Part shown: positions 17,380-27,643 of the stretch, one piece after another
How the letters are laid out: every line of letters starts with the position of its first letter
How positions within the stretch are numbered: the first letter of the stretch is position 1
NCBI GenBank assembly: GCA_947458475.1
Contig: CANGZP010000009.1
Span: forward strand, 1-50,458
Direction of reading: 5' to 3'
Source: Cyclobacteriaceae bacterium
GTDB taxonomy: Bacteria; Bacteroidota; Bacteroidia; Cytophagales; Cyclobacteriaceae
DNA: 50,458 bases
Translations under genes and position numbers: made by a program
Notes under the pieces: model-generated
What the model was told of the DNA's origin: nothing
The model's input: only the letters and a program-made list of their open reading frames with translations
The model's database searches: none

Positions 17380-17445
17380 GGCACTAGAGCATAGCATTCA
17401 ACCTATACCTTCTAAAGTGCCTCCATCCAATGAGGCACTTTTTTT
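17378..17445 (+). terminator. Attenuator: antiterminator strand and intrinsic terminator
   Basis: AAAGTGCCTC (17414-17423) pairs with GAGGCACTTT (17432-17441) as a perfect 10-bp stem with an 8-base loop, followed by a T run to 17445: an intrinsic terminator 12 bases before the ilvD start. The sequence GAGGCACT also occurs at 17378-17385, right at the leader-peptide stop, and can pair with the 5' arm (17416-17423) as an alternative antiterminator. The two pairings are mutually exclusive. Confidence 0.9.
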
Positions 17446-17457
17446 ATTTCAAATTCC

Positions 17458-19146
17458 ATGACCCAAAATCCACTCAAAAAATACAGCTGGGAAATTAGTG
17501 ACAACCCCGAACATCCGGCAGGGATGGCAATGCTTTATGCGACTGGGATGTCTGACAAAAAAATGAAGCAGCCTTTTGTAGGCATCGCTAGTTGCGGCTA
17601 CGAAAGTAATCCCTGCAACATGCACCTCAATGATTTTGCTGCCCACATCAAAGCTTCCTCCCAGGAAGAAGAGTTGACGGGTTTGGTATTTAATACAATT
17701 GGAATATCCGACGGAACCTCCATGGGAACTTTGGGAATGCGTTATTCTTTGGTTTCAAGAGAAATTATTGCCGATTCCATCGAGTCCTTCGTGCTTGGTC
17801 ATTCCTTCGATGCCTGTGTGGCCGTAGCGGGCTGTGATAAAAATATGCCCGGCGCCATCATCGGGATGCTCCGGATCAATCGCCCCAGCATCATGGTCTA
17901 TGGAGGCACCATCGCCTCAGGTATTTACAAGGGAGAAAAACTCAATATCGTCTCAGCTTTTGAGGCGTTCGGAAAGAAAATTCAAGGCACCATCACCCCG
18001 GAAGACTACGACGGCGTGATCCGTAATGCCTGTCCTGGAGCAGGTGCTTGTGGAGGCATGTACACCGCCAATACCATGTCTTCGGCCATTGAGGCCTTGG
18101 GCATGTCCTTGCCGTACTCGGCTTCCAATCCTGCCAATTCACCTGAGAAATTACGGGAGTGCCGAGAGGTCAACCACTACCTTCGCATTTTGCTGGAGAT
18201 GGATCTGAAGCCCAAGGATATCGTCACGCGCAAAAGCATTGAGAATGCCGTTCGGGTAGCCATTGCGCTCGGAGGCAGCACGAATGCGGTGCTCCATTTG
18301 CTTGCGATCGCTCGCACTGCAGGCGTGAACTTTACCCTTCAGGATTTCAAAGAACTCAATGGCAAGACTCCCATGATTGGGGACTTTAAGCCTTCGGGCA
18401 AATTCCTCATGGAGGACCTTCATGAGCAAGGTGGATTGCCTGCCTTTATGAAGTACTTTTTGGAAAAAGGCTATTTACATGGAGACTGCATGACGGTCAC
18501 AGGCAAGACCTTGGCAGAAAACTTAGAAAAGGTGGAGGCGCTAGTACCTTCCCAAGTCAATGTGATCCATCCCGTAGAAACTCCCATCAAAACCACAGGT
18601 CACCTCTGCATCCTAGAAGGCAACCTTGCCCCTGAAGGAGCGGTGGCAAAAATAACTGGGAAAGAAGGAAGGCTATTTACAGGTCCTGCCAAAGTGTTTG
18701 ACTCCGAATTGGAGGCCAACAATGCCATTCGAGACCATCAGGTACAAGCAGGTGATGTGGTGGTAATTCGCAATGTAGGCCCAAAAGGTGCCCCAGGTAT
18801 GCCGGAGATGTTGAAGCCCACCTCCATGATTATTGGGGCGGGTCTAGGCGCGGATGTGGCCCTGATTACAGATGGAAGATTTTCTGGAGGTACTCACGGC
18901 TTTGTGGTGGGCCACGTCACGCCCGAAGCCTGGTGCGGTGGTCCTATTGGATTGCTGAAGGATGGAGACCTGATCACGATCGATACCGACAGCCAAAGTC
19001 TTCAGGTAGCGGTATCGGAAGAAGAGTTTGCCAAGCGCAAAACGACCTGGTCACCCAAATCCATCGAGGGCCTTCAAGGCACACTCAAAAAGTACAATAG
19101 ACTTGTGGCAACAGCATCGGAAGGATGCGTTACTGATAAATTTTAA
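17458..19146 (+). CDS. ilvD: Dihydroxy-acid dehydratase
   Basis: The 562-residue Fe-S dehydratase forms 2-oxoisovalerate and 2-oxo-3-methylvalerate, the third common step of valine and isoleucine synthesis. Cluster cysteines are C53 ([10 protein letters not shown]), C126 (GCDKNMPG) and C198 ([12 protein letters not shown]). The C-terminal [20 protein letters not shown] motif is intact. It is the first structural gene after the attenuator and stops 4 bases before ilvB. Expression is probably controlled by leader-peptide attenuation. Confidence 0.97.
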   Translation: MTQNPLKKYSWEISDNPEHPAGMAMLYATGMSDKKMKQPFVGIASCGYESNPCNMHLNDFAAHIKASSQEEELTGLVFNTIGISDGTSMGTLGMRYSLVSREIIADSIESFVLGHSFDACVAVAGCDKNMPGAIIGMLRINRPSIMVYGGTIASGIYKGEKLNIVSAFEAFGKKIQGTITPEDYDGVIRNACPGAGACGGMYTANTMSSAIEALGMSLPYSASNPANSPEKLRECREVNHYLRILLEMDLKPKDIVTRKSIENAVRVAIALGGSTNAVLHLLAIARTAGVNFTLQDFKELNGKTPMIGDFKPSGKFLMEDLHEQGGLPAFMKYFLEKGYLHGDCMTVTGKTLAENLEKVEALVPSQVNVIHPVETPIKTTGHLCILEGNLAPEGAVAKITGKEGRLFTGPAKVFDSELEANNAIRDHQVQAGDVVVIRNVGPKGAPGMPEMLKPTSMIIGAGLGADVALITDGRFSGGTHGFVVGHVTPEAWCGGPIGLLKDGDLITIDTDSQSLQVAVSEEEFAKRKTTWSPKSIEGLQGTLKKYNRLVATASEGCVTDKF

Positions 19147-19150
19147 GAAT

Positions 19151-20842
19151 ATGGAAACCAAGATGAGAGGTGCAGACATCGTCATTCGTTCGCTCATGGC
19201 AGAGCAGGCGGAACTTATCTTTGGCTATCCTGGCGGTGCGATCATGCCCGTTTACGATGCGCTATACGACTACCAAGAGCACATCAAGCATGTGCTCACC
19301 CGCCACGAGCAAGGTGCCATCCATGCCGCACAGGGCTATGCGCGTGTTTCGGGTAAGGTGGGCGTTTGTTTGGTGACCTCGGGTCCTGGAGCAACCAATT
19401 TGATTACAGGCCTTGCCGATGCCCAAATCGACAGTACACCTTTGGTTTGTATTACTGGCCAAGTGGCAGCCCATCTCTTGGGTACAGATGCCTTTCAAGA
19501 AACTGATATCATGGGAATTTCCATGCCAGCTACCAAATGGAACATCCAAGTGAGGCGAGCTGAAGACATTGCTCCGGCCATCGCGAAGGGCTTTTTTATC
19601 GCCCGCTCGGGTAGACCTGGTGTGGTATTGATCGACATTACCAAAAATGCGCAGGTGGAAATGAGCGAGTTTAACTACCAGCCTTGTCAAGAATTTCGCT
19701 CTTACAAAATCCATCACCCAATTGCAGACCAGGCGATCCAAGAAGCAGCCAAACTTTTAGAAGGCGCCGAACGGCCCTATCTACTTTTTGGTCAGGGAGT
19801 GATTTTGGGAAAAGCAGAGGCGGAACTCAAGTTTTTCCTGGACAAATCTGGAATCCCCGCCGCTTCCACCTTGCTCGGCTCAGGAGCACTTTCCGAAGAG
19901 CATCCCAATTATGTAGGCAAACTGGGGATGCATGGCAATTATGCCCCCAACCTGCTGACCAACCAGTGCGATGTATTGATTGCAGTAGGCATGCGATTCG
20001 ACGATCGCGTCACGGGAGATTTGTCTCGATATGCCAAACAGGCCAAAGTCATTCACCTCGAGTTGGATCCCGCTGAAATCAATAAAAATGTAAAGGCCGA
20101 TGTTGCGGTACTCGGAGATTGCAAGGAAAGCTTGGCCAAATTGACCCAAGCCATCACTGCCAAAAAGCATGATGCTTGGATGGGTAAATTCCGTGCCTTA
20201 GAGCAACAAGAAAATGAGGCAGTAGTACAGCATGACCTTAAACCTACAAAAGTTGGGTTGACCATGGGTGAGGTCATCCACCACATCAACCGCTATAAAG
20301 CGGACGATGCCGTGATGGTCACCGACGTGGGACAGCATCAGATGATTGCCTGGCGCTATTTTAATTACAAGAAAACCCGAACCCAGGTGACCTCAGGAGG
20401 ACTCGGCACCATGGGATTTGCACTGCCAGCCGCTCTTGGTGCACAACTTCACGACTATTCGCGACAAGTCATTTGCGTGGTTGGCGATGGGGGAATTCAG
20501 ATGACGATCCAGGAATTGGGAACCATCATGCAAACCAAGGCTCCAGTAAAAATTGTACTCCTCAACAACAACTATCTGGGCATGGTACGGCAGTGGCAGC
20601 AACTGTTTTTTGACAAGCGCTACTCCTTTACTGAACTAGATAATCCCGACTTTATCAAGCTCGCGGAAGCCTACAGCATCAAAGCACAAAAAGTAAGTGA
20701 CCGTGCTGGGCTCGCAGAAGCAGTCGAAGATATGTTTATTCACGATGGCCCCTTCTTCTTGGAAGTGGTTGTAGAAAAAGAAGACAATGTATTTCCCATG
20801 ATTGCCACCGGCTCCTCGGTAGAAGAAGTTCGACTCCATTAA
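19151..20842 (+). CDS. ilvB: Acetolactate synthase, large (catalytic) subunit
   Basis: A 563-residue thiamine diphosphate enzyme that condenses pyruvate with pyruvate or 2-oxobutyrate. The N-terminal domain has FGYPGGAIMPVYDAL and catalytic Glu53 (TRHEQGA), the middle domain binds FAD, and the C-terminal TPP/Mg site is GDGGIQM...NNNYLGMVRQWQ. The ATG at 19151 (METKMRGADI) gives the family N-terminus; upstream in-frame codons would read into ilvD. It is followed by its regulatory subunit 9 bases later. Confidence 0.97.
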   Translation: METKMRGADIVIRSLMAEQAELIFGYPGGAIMPVYDALYDYQEHIKHVLTRHEQGAIHAAQGYARVSGKVGVCLVTSGPGATNLITGLADAQIDSTPLVCITGQVAAHLLGTDAFQETDIMGISMPATKWNIQVRRAEDIAPAIAKGFFIARSGRPGVVLIDITKNAQVEMSEFNYQPCQEFRSYKIHHPIADQAIQEAAKLLEGAERPYLLFGQGVILGKAEAELKFFLDKSGIPAASTLLGSGALSEEHPNYVGKLGMHGNYAPNLLTNQCDVLIAVGMRFDDRVTGDLSRYAKQAKVIHLELDPAEINKNVKADVAVLGDCKESLAKLTQAITAKKHDAWMGKFRALEQQENEAVVQHDLKPTKVGLTMGEVIHHINRYKADDAVMVTDVGQHQMIAWRYFNYKKTRTQVTSGGLGTMGFALPAALGAQLHDYSRQVICVVGDGGIQMTIQELGTIMQTKAPVKIVLLNNNYLGMVRQWQQLFFDKRYSFTELDNPDFIKLAEAYSIKAQKVSDRAGLAEAVEDMFIHDGPFFLEVVVEKEDNVFPMIATGSSVEEVRLH

Positions 20843-20851
20843 CTGCTCCCT

Positions 20852-21352
20852 ATGAAACGCTACACCATCTTCGTGATCACCGAAAATTTCATTGGAATCC
20901 TCAATCGGATTACGATCATTTTTACCCGTAGGGGGATCAATATCGATGCCTTGACAGCATCGGAAAGCCGCATCCCAGGAGTGCACCGGATCACCATCGA
21001 AGTGACGGTTACCGAAGAAACAGTCATCCAGCTGGTCAACCAAATCGAGAAAATCATCGATGTGATCAAGGCTTTCCATCACGAGGATACAGGCGTAGTC
21101 TACCAAGAATTGGCTTTGTACAAAATCCCGGTTTCCCGACTGGATGGGGGATTGGAAAAAGTCATTCGTGACCATCATGCCAAAATCATCGCGGCAGAAC
21201 CTGATTTTGTCGTACTAGAACTCACAGGCCACAAGGAAAAAACTCGGGAGCTGCTCGAAATCCTCAAAGGATACGGCATCCTGGAGTTTGCCCGCTCTGG
21301 CCGAGTGGCGGTAGCCAAGCGCATGCTCACCATTGACTCTTATGTCAACTAA
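20852..21352 (+). CDS. ilvN: Acetolactate synthase, small (regulatory) subunit
   Basis: A 166-residue protein with an N-terminal ACT domain (about 1-75: YTIFVITENFIGILNRIT, RGINIDALTAS) and the ALS small-subunit C-terminal domain (about 80-160). It binds IlvB and confers valine feedback control in known homologues. The residue pattern around G13-N15 (NFIGILNR) is the usual effector pocket, so feedback control is likely retained. Size matches ilvH/ilvN of other bacteria. Confidence 0.95.
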   Translation: MKRYTIFVITENFIGILNRITIIFTRRGINIDALTASESRIPGVHRITIEVTVTEETVIQLVNQIEKIIDVIKAFHHEDTGVVYQELALYKIPVSRLDGGLEKVIRDHHAKIIAAEPDFVVLELTGHKEKTRELLEILKGYGILEFARSGRVAVAKRMLTIDSYVN

Positions 21353-21388
21353 ACTCAACCTAAAAATCTATTCTAAAAATTTTCGACT

Positions 21389-22432
21389 ATGAAATTGAAA
21401 TTTGGAAACGTTGAAGAAAACGTAGTAACCCGAGAGGAATTCCCTCTAGAAAAAGCAAGAGAAGTACTCAAAGATGAGGTGATCGCAGTCATTGGATACG
21501 GGGTGCAAGGCCCAGGCCAAGCGCTCAACCTTCGTGACAACGGCTTCAAAGTGATTGTAGGCCAGCGTAGTGGATCTAAGACTTGGGACAAGGCAATTGC
21601 CGACGGCTGGGTACCTGGTGAAACACTCTTTGAGATCGAGGAAGCCTGCTCTCGTGGAACTATCCTCCAATTTTTACTTTCCGATGCAGGGCAAATTGCC
21701 TTGTGGCCCACTTTGAAAAAATACTTGACTCCAGGAAAAGCCCTCTATTTCTCCCATGGATTTGGAATCACCTACAAGGAAAAAACAGGAATCATTCCTC
21801 CAGCAGATGTGGATGTGATTTTGGTGGCTCCGAAAGGATCCGGTACCTCTTTGAGAAGAATGTTTGTGGAAGGTAGAGGACTTAATTCTTCCTATGCCAT
21901 CTTCCAAGACGGAACAGGCAAAGCAAAAGACCGCGTGGTGGCATTGGGTATTGGTGTTGGATCGGGCTACTTGTTTGAAACTGATTTTTATCGTGAAGTA
22001 ACTTCTGATTTGACTGGAGAGCGTGGCACCTTGATGGGAGCCATCCAAGGCATTTTTGCAGCACAGTACGAAGTGCTCCGCGCCAATGGCCATACTCCTT
22101 CCGAGGCATTCAACGAAACTGTCGAGGAGCTCACCCAATCTTTGATGCCGCTAGTGGCGGAAAATGGGATGGATTGGATGTATGCCAACTGCTCTACTAC
22201 CGCACAGCGAGGAGCTTTGGATTGGTGGAAGCCTTTCCGTGATGCTACCAAGCCAGTTTTTGAAGCGCTTTATCAGTCTGTGAAGTCTGGAACAGAAGCT
22301 CAAAAATCCATCGACTCCAATTCCAAGCCCGACTACCGGGAAAAGCTGGAAGTGGAACTTGCCCAGCTACGCGATTCAGAAATGTGGCAGGCAGGCGCAG
22401 TGGTTCGTAAGTTGAGACCAGAGAATAATTAA
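21389..22432 (+). CDS. ilvC: Ketol-acid reductoisomerase (class I)
   Basis: A 347-residue short-form KARI that isomerises and reduces acetolactate or acetohydroxybutyrate. The Rossmann motif is GYGVQG (36-41), followed by the cofactor-specificity loop [12 protein letters not shown]. The metal-binding acidic residues lie in [12 protein letters not shown] and the C-terminal helical region has [19 protein letters not shown]. The loop contains Arg and several Ser/Lys residues, consistent with NADPH preference (inference). It follows ilvN after 36 bases. Confidence 0.97.
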   Translation: MKLKFGNVEENVVTREEFPLEKAREVLKDEVIAVIGYGVQGPGQALNLRDNGFKVIVGQRSGSKTWDKAIADGWVPGETLFEIEEACSRGTILQFLLSDAGQIALWPTLKKYLTPGKALYFSHGFGITYKEKTGIIPPADVDVILVAPKGSGTSLRRMFVEGRGLNSSYAIFQDGTGKAKDRVVALGIGVGSGYLFETDFYREVTSDLTGERGTLMGAIQGIFAAQYEVLRANGHTPSEAFNETVEELTQSLMPLVAENGMDWMYANCSTTAQRGALDWWKPFRDATKPVFEALYQSVKSGTEAQKSIDSNSKPDYREKLEVELAQLRDSEMWQAGAVVRKLRPENN

Positions 22433-22454
22433 TTTACCCAAACCAGATCAGGTC

Positions 22455-23963
22455 ATGAGCGAAAAGCTATGGATATTCGATACCACCCTTAGAGATGGGG
22501 AGCAAGTGCCGGGATGTCAACTCAATACCCAAGAGAAAATCATTGTTGCCAAGGCGCTTGAAGATCTTGGGGTAGACATCATCGAAGCGGGATTTCCCAT
22601 TTCGAGTCCGGGAGATTTTAACTCGGTGATAGAAATTTCCAAAGCCGTTACCAATCCGATCATCTGCGCGCTTTCACGCGCAGTAGAAAAGGATATTGAG
22701 GTAGCTGGTGCAGCACTTCAATATGCCAAAAAAGGACGTATCCATACGGGTATTGGCGTTTCACCCTACCACATCCAGTACAAACTCCGTTCTACCCCTG
22801 AGGACATCATCCAACGAGGAGTTGCCGCGGTTAAATTTGCGAAGCGATTTGTTGAGGATGTGGAATTTTATGCTGAAGATGCCGGACGAGCTGAGGCTGA
22901 TTTTCTCTGCAAAATCATCGAAGAGGTGATCAAAGCAGGAGCTACAGTAGTCAACATTCCCGATACCACGGGCTATTGCTTGCCCGAACAGTATGGTGCC
23001 ATCATCTCTAGCTTAAAAAACCGAGTTCCCAACATCGATCGAGCCATCATCGCCACGCACTGCCACAATGACCTTGGCATGGCTACTGCCAACACGGTAG
23101 CGGGAGTACAGCATGGTGCACGCCAGGTAGAGGTGACCATCAACGGAATCGGCGAACGCGCCGGAAATACCTCTTTGGAAGAGGTGGTGATGGCCATCAA
23201 ATGCCACCAATCCATCCCTGTTCACACGGAGATTGTGACCCCCAAGATCTACCACACCAGCCGACTGGTGTCCAAGTTGATGAATATGCCGGTGCAGCCC
23301 AACAAAGCCATTGTGGGTAGAAATGCATTTGCACATTCTTCAGGCATCCACCAGGATGGCGTCTTGAAGCATCGTGAAAACTACGAGATCATTGATCCAA
23401 AGGAAGTAGGCGTGGCAGAATCTACGATCGTATTGACTGCCAGATCGGGTAGAGCCGCACTCAAGCATCACCTGGATGCCTTGGGAGTGGAACTCGAAGG
23501 GGAAGCCTTGCGAGAAGTCTACGAAGCATTTTTGGTGCTTGCAGATTCCAAGCGTGATGTGGGCAGAAAAGACCTGTTGGAGTTGGTCGGTAAATACATC
23601 GACGAATCCAACTTCATTGAGTTGGAACACGTACACTACTCCTCGGATGGGGAGGCTAACGCACGAGTAACGCTCAAAGTAGGAAATGCACTTCAGGTGG
23701 CCACAGCTACGGGCGTAGGGCCTGTGGATGCGGTATTGAAAGCAATTGAAACCATCGTTCAACCTCAGGTGGAGCTGGAAGAGTTCCTCATCCAAGCCAT
23801 GACCCAAGGAAGTGACGATGTGGCCAAGGTGCACATGCGCCTCATCAAGTCGGACAAGCCCTACTATGGCTTTGCTTCCAACCAAGACATTGTACTCGCT
23901 TCTGCGCAAGCATTTGTCGATGCACTCAACAAAATTCCAGTCAAAGAATACGCGACTGCTTAA
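22455..23963 (+). CDS. leuA: 2-Isopropylmalate synthase
   Basis: A 502-residue enzyme that condenses acetyl-CoA with 2-oxoisovalerate, the first committed step to leucine. The catalytic start [12 protein letters not shown] (9-20), metal ligands H202 and H204 ([13 protein letters not shown]), [13 protein letters not shown] and the HSSGIHQDG helix are all present. The C-terminal LeuA dimer/allosteric domain (about 390-500) suggests leucine feedback inhibition. Differences from the second homologue at 26090 support a true LeuA role for this copy. Confidence 0.95.
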   Translation: MSEKLWIFDTTLRDGEQVPGCQLNTQEKIIVAKALEDLGVDIIEAGFPISSPGDFNSVIEISKAVTNPIICALSRAVEKDIEVAGAALQYAKKGRIHTGIGVSPYHIQYKLRSTPEDIIQRGVAAVKFAKRFVEDVEFYAEDAGRAEADFLCKIIEEVIKAGATVVNIPDTTGYCLPEQYGAIISSLKNRVPNIDRAIIATHCHNDLGMATANTVAGVQHGARQVEVTINGIGERAGNTSLEEVVMAIKCHQSIPVHTEIVTPKIYHTSRLVSKLMNMPVQPNKAIVGRNAFAHSSGIHQDGVLKHRENYEIIDPKEVGVAESTIVLTARSGRAALKHHLDALGVELEGEALREVYEAFLVLADSKRDVGRKDLLELVGKYIDESNFIELEHVHYSSDGEANARVTLKVGNALQVATATGVGPVDAVLKAIETIVQPQVELEEFLIQAMTQGSDDVAKVHMRLIKSDKPYYGFASNQDIVLASAQAFVDALNKIPVKEYATA

Positions 23964-23965
23964 TT

Positions 23966-25366
23966 ATGGAAAAGAATACCTTATTTGATAAAATCTGGGA
24001 TACACACGTGGTCAAATCCGTGCCTGCGGGACCCGATGTGTTTTTTATTGACAAGCACTTCATTCACGAAGTGACTTCACCGGTAGCTTTTCTCAATTTA
24101 GAGAAAAGAGGCATCGGCGTCAAATATCCACACCGAACCATTGCCACCCCCGATCACAATGTGCCTACAGTAGATCAGGATCAAACCATCAAGGACAAGC
24201 TTTCGCGCATGCAGGTAGAAAAGCTGCGCGAAAATTGTGCAAAATACGACATTGAGCTCCATGACCTGGGTTCAGCCCACCATGGGATCGTCCATGTAAT
24301 CGGTCCAGAATTGGGAGTGACCCAGCCTGGGATGACTATTGTTTGTGGGGATTCCCATACTTCCACGCACGGTGCTTTTGGAGCAATCGCTTTTGGTATC
24401 GGGACTTCTGAAGTGGAGATGGTGCTGGCCACCCAATGCATCATGCAGTCCAAGGCCAAGAAAATGCGAATTTCTGTGGAGGGTACTCTGGGCAAAGGCG
24501 TGACCTCAAAGGACATTATTCTGTACATCATCTCTAAAATATCTGCTGCAGGAGCCACTGGCTACTTTGTGGAATATGCGGGTTCAGCGATCCAAAGTTT
24601 ATCCATGGAAGCGCGTATGACCATTTGCAACATGTCCATCGAGATGGGCGCACGTGGAGGGCTGATTGCCCCAGATGAAACCACCTTTGCCTACCTCCAA
24701 GGAAAGCAATATGCTCCTAAGGGTGCAGATTGGGAGAAGGCAGTTGCCTATTGGAAAACTTTGAAAACCGACGATGGGGCAATTTTTGACAAGGAATTGG
24801 TATTCGAAGCGGCAGATATTGAGCCGATGATCACTTATGGAACCAATCCAGGGATGGGTATCAAAGTATCAGGGAACATTCCAACTACACAAGGAATGGA
24901 AGGATCGAATAAGAACTCTTACCTGAAATCACTCGACTACATGGGCTTTGCTCCCGGTGAAGCAGTGAAGGGAAAGTTGGTGGATTACGTTTTTGTAGGT
25001 TCCTGCACCAACGGGCGCATCGAGGATATCCGTGCTGTGGCTCAGTTTGTAAAAGGACACCAAAAAGCCGAAAACATCACTGCCTGGATTGTACCAGGAT
25101 CGCGTGAGGTGGAGAAAATGGCCCACGAAGAAGGCTTAGTGAAAATCTTGGAAGATGCAGGGTTTGAACTCCGCCAGCCCGGTTGTTCTGCTTGCCTTGC
25201 CATGAATGACGACAAGATTCCTGCAGGAAAGTATGCAGTATCTACTTCCAATCGAAATTTTGAGGGCCGTCAAGGTCCTGGAGCGCGGACAATGCTTGCC
25301 TCTCCTTTGACTGTTGCTGCGGTAGCGATTACCGGCCGAATTACGGATCCGAGGGAAGTGTTTTAA
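23966..25366 (+). CDS. leuC: 3-Isopropylmalate dehydratase, large subunit
   Basis: A 466-residue aconitase-family subunit that, with LeuD, isomerises 2- to 3-isopropylmalate. The 4Fe-4S cysteines are C347 (VGSCTNGR), C407 and C410 ([10 protein letters not shown]). The substrate-binding [13 protein letters not shown] (128-140) is intact. It starts 3 bases after the leuA stop. LeuCD homologues also act on citramalate, which fits the cimA-like gene downstream. Confidence 0.97.
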   Translation: MEKNTLFDKIWDTHVVKSVPAGPDVFFIDKHFIHEVTSPVAFLNLEKRGIGVKYPHRTIATPDHNVPTVDQDQTIKDKLSRMQVEKLRENCAKYDIELHDLGSAHHGIVHVIGPELGVTQPGMTIVCGDSHTSTHGAFGAIAFGIGTSEVEMVLATQCIMQSKAKKMRISVEGTLGKGVTSKDIILYIISKISAAGATGYFVEYAGSAIQSLSMEARMTICNMSIEMGARGGLIAPDETTFAYLQGKQYAPKGADWEKAVAYWKTLKTDDGAIFDKELVFEAADIEPMITYGTNPGMGIKVSGNIPTTQGMEGSNKNSYLKSLDYMGFAPGEAVKGKLVDYVFVGSCTNGRIEDIRAVAQFVKGHQKAENITAWIVPGSREVEKMAHEEGLVKILEDAGFELRQPGCSACLAMNDDKIPAGKYAVSTSNRNFEGRQGPGARTMLASPLTVAAVAITGRITDPREVF

Positions 25367-25486
25367 CCTCTAAATACGAAATGGGAAATTCGAAGTACGA
25401 ATTACGAGGTACGAAATACGAAATTTATGGAGTGCGGGGAAAAGACTACCCGAAGTCCTATTTGACCACCTTAGAACGAACAACAA
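25367..25486. repeat. Repeat-like spacer inside the operon (leuC-leuD)
   Basis: A 120-base gap interrupts an otherwise tightly packed operon. Its first half is made of near-repeats of the word TACGAAAT/TACGAATT (25380-25432), the inverse of the TTCGTACTT words seen at 1-290. It appears to be a dispersed spacer repeat tolerated within the transcript. There is no clear terminator or promoter. Confidence 0.6.
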
Positions 25487-26077
25487 ATGGCTTACGATAA
25501 ATTTACGATCCTAAAAAGTAAGGCAGTTCCCCTGCCTACTGAAAACGTAGACACCGACCAAATCATCCCTGCTCGCTTCCTGAAGGCTACCGAGCGTGAA
25601 GGATTTGGGGACAACCTATTTCGAGACTGGCGATACGATGTGGAGGGCAACCTCAAAAAAGATTTTGTATTGAATGACCCGACCTACTCCGGAAAAATTC
25701 TGGTGGCAGGAAAAAACTTCGGTTCGGGCTCCAGCCGTGAGCATGCCGTGTGGGCCTTGTATGACTATGGATTTCGCTGCGTGGTGTCCAGCTTTTTTGC
25801 AGATATTTTTAAAAACAACTGCCTGAATATCGGCGTCCTTCCCGTGACTATCTCAGCGGAATTTGCGGATACCCTATTTGCAGCCATTGCTGCAGATCCA
25901 ACCACCACCGTGGAAATCAACCTTCCTCAGCAAACTATCACCTTGCTGGCTACTGGTGCATCGGAGTCCTTCGACATCAACGAATACAAGAAGGACAACA
26001 TGCAGCATGGCTTCGACGACATCGACTACCTGATCAACATGTCCGCGGAAATAGAGGGCTTTGCAGCTTCTCGATAA
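25487..26077 (+). CDS. leuD: 3-Isopropylmalate dehydratase, small subunit
   Basis: A 196-residue swivel-domain partner of LeuC. The family signatures VDTDQIIPARFLK (N-terminal) and NFGSGSSREHAVWAL (active-site loop) are intact, and FFADIFKNNCLNIG follows. Length matches bacterial LeuD. It is separated from leuC by a repeat-bearing spacer, and the cimA-like gene follows after 12 bases. Confidence 0.97.
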   Translation: MAYDKFTILKSKAVPLPTENVDTDQIIPARFLKATEREGFGDNLFRDWRYDVEGNLKKDFVLNDPTYSGKILVAGKNFGSGSSREHAVWALYDYGFRCVVSSFFADIFKNNCLNIGVLPVTISAEFADTLFAAIAADPTTTVEINLPQQTITLLATGASESFDINEYKKDNMQHGFDDIDYLINMSAEIEGFAASR

Positions 26078-26089
26078 CCACATGGTCTG

Positions 26090-27643
26090 ATGAAGGCAAG
26101 CAGATTAGAGTGGATGGATACTACCTTGAGGGATGGCGAACAGACCTCAGGAGTTTCTTTTTTGCCCTCCGAAAAGCTTCATCTAGCCAAGGCCCTTTTA
26201 GAGGAACTTAAAGTAGATCGCATCGAAGTGGCTTCTGCGCGTGTTTCCGCTGGAGAGCTCGAGGGAGTGCAGCGCATCACCCAATGGGCGGCACAAAAAG
26301 GGTACTTGGACCGGATTGAGGTCCTTGGCTTTGTCGATACCCCCATCTCGGTGGATTGGATCGTTGAAGCTGGAGCCAAGGTGCTCAACCTCCTCACCAA
26401 AGGTTCCCTCAACCACCTGACCTACCAATTAAAAAAGACTCCAGCAGCACATTTCGAGGACATACAGGCAGCGATTGCTTATGCGGTGCAATGCGGGCTC
26501 CAAGTCAATGTGTACCTTGAAGACTGGTCTAGCGGGATGCGCGATTCAGTAGACTACACCCTAAGTCTGATTGAGCTACTTTCCAAGCAACCGGTCCAGC
26601 GAATTATGCTGCCAGATACGCTAGGGATTCTTTCGCCTTCCGAGGTGAGGACCTACCTAGAACAGGTGATTTCCAGATTTCCGGATATTCATTTTGATTT
26701 CCATGGACACAATGATTACGATTTGGCGGTAGCCAATGCTCTTCAGGCAATTCAGCTGGGGGTGTCCGGAATCCACAGTACCGTCAATGGGCTCGGAGAG
26801 CGAGCTGGAAATGTTCCTTTGGAATCACTCCTTGCCGTAGTCAAAGACTTCACCGATATAGAAACAGGCATTCAAGAGCAGAAAATTTTCAGAGTATCTA
26901 AGTTGGTGGAACAATTTTCAGGACAGTACATTCCTGCGAACAAGCCTGTGGTAGGGGAGAATGTCTTCACCCAAACCGCCGGAATTCATGCGGACGGAGA
27001 CCAGAAAAAAAGCCTCTACTTCAACAAGCTCCTTCCTGAACGCTTTGGTAGAGAACGAAAATATGCCCTCGGCAAATCCTCTGGGAAAGCCAATATTTCA
27101 AAAAACCTGGAGGCCTTGGGAATTTCTCTGGAGCCCGATGAACTAGCACGTGTTACCCAGCGGATCATCGATTTGGGGGATAAAAAAGAGCGCGTAACGC
27201 CCGAAGATTTACCTTACATCATTTCAGATGTGTTGCAAAACACAGCCTTGAACAAGCATATCCGTATCGAGGGTTACCACATGACCCAATCCAAGGGACT
27301 GAAGCCTTCAGTCCAATTGCGACTCCAGGTACATGGCAACAGCTACGATGCTGCGGCTACAGGCGATGGACAGTACGATTCCTTTATGAATGCCTTAACT
27401 GCGATTTACACCTCGCTACACAAAGAGCTTCCCAAACTGGTAGATTACCATGTGACGATCCCTCCAGGAGGAAAAACGGACGCCTTGGTGGAAACAGTCA
27501 TTACCTGGGAGCATGGGCATCGCTTCAAAACCAAGGGACTAGATCCCGACCAAACCGTGGCCGCCATGATGGCCACAGAAAAAATGCTTAATATCATGGA
27601 TTCAATCACTACAGCACCTCAATCCACCAGTTCCCTCGTATGA
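26090..27643 (+). CDS. cimA: LeuA-like synthase, probable (R)-citramalate synthase
   Basis: A 517-residue member of the isopropylmalate/homocitrate/citramalate synthase family. [12 protein letters not shown] (10-21) and the metal ligands H205/H207 (FHGHNDYDLAVAN) are present, with GLGERAGNVPLE, HADGDQKKS and a C-terminal allosteric domain (about 385-505). It differs strongly from the leuA product in the substrate loop (EVASARVSAGE against [12 protein letters not shown]). Because the operon has a clear leuA and no ilvA, the most economical role is condensing acetyl-CoA with pyruvate to citramalate. LeuCD and LeuB would then yield 2-oxobutyrate for isoleucine. A second isopropylmalate synthase or homocitrate synthase is the alternative. 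It overlaps leuB by ATGA. Confidence 0.65.
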   Translation: MKASRLEWMDTTLRDGEQTSGVSFLPSEKLHLAKALLEELKVDRIEVASARVSAGELEGVQRITQWAAQKGYLDRIEVLGFVDTPISVDWIVEAGAKVLNLLTKGSLNHLTYQLKKTPAAHFEDIQAAIAYAVQCGLQVNVYLEDWSSGMRDSVDYTLSLIELLSKQPVQRIMLPDTLGILSPSEVRTYLEQVISRFPDIHFDFHGHNDYDLAVANALQAIQLGVSGIHSTVNGLGERAGNVPLESLLAVVKDFTDIETGIQEQKIFRVSKLVEQFSGQYIPANKPVVGENVFTQTAGIHADGDQKKSLYFNKLLPERFGRERKYALGKSSGKANISKNLEALGISLEPDELARVTQRIIDLGDKKERVTPEDLPYIISDVLQNTALNKHIRIEGYHMTQSKGLKPSVQLRLQVHGNSYDAAATGDGQYDSFMNALTAIYTSLHKELPKLVDYHVTIPPGGKTDALVETVITWEHGHRFKTKGLDPDQTVAAMMATEKMLNIMDSITTAPQSTSSLV

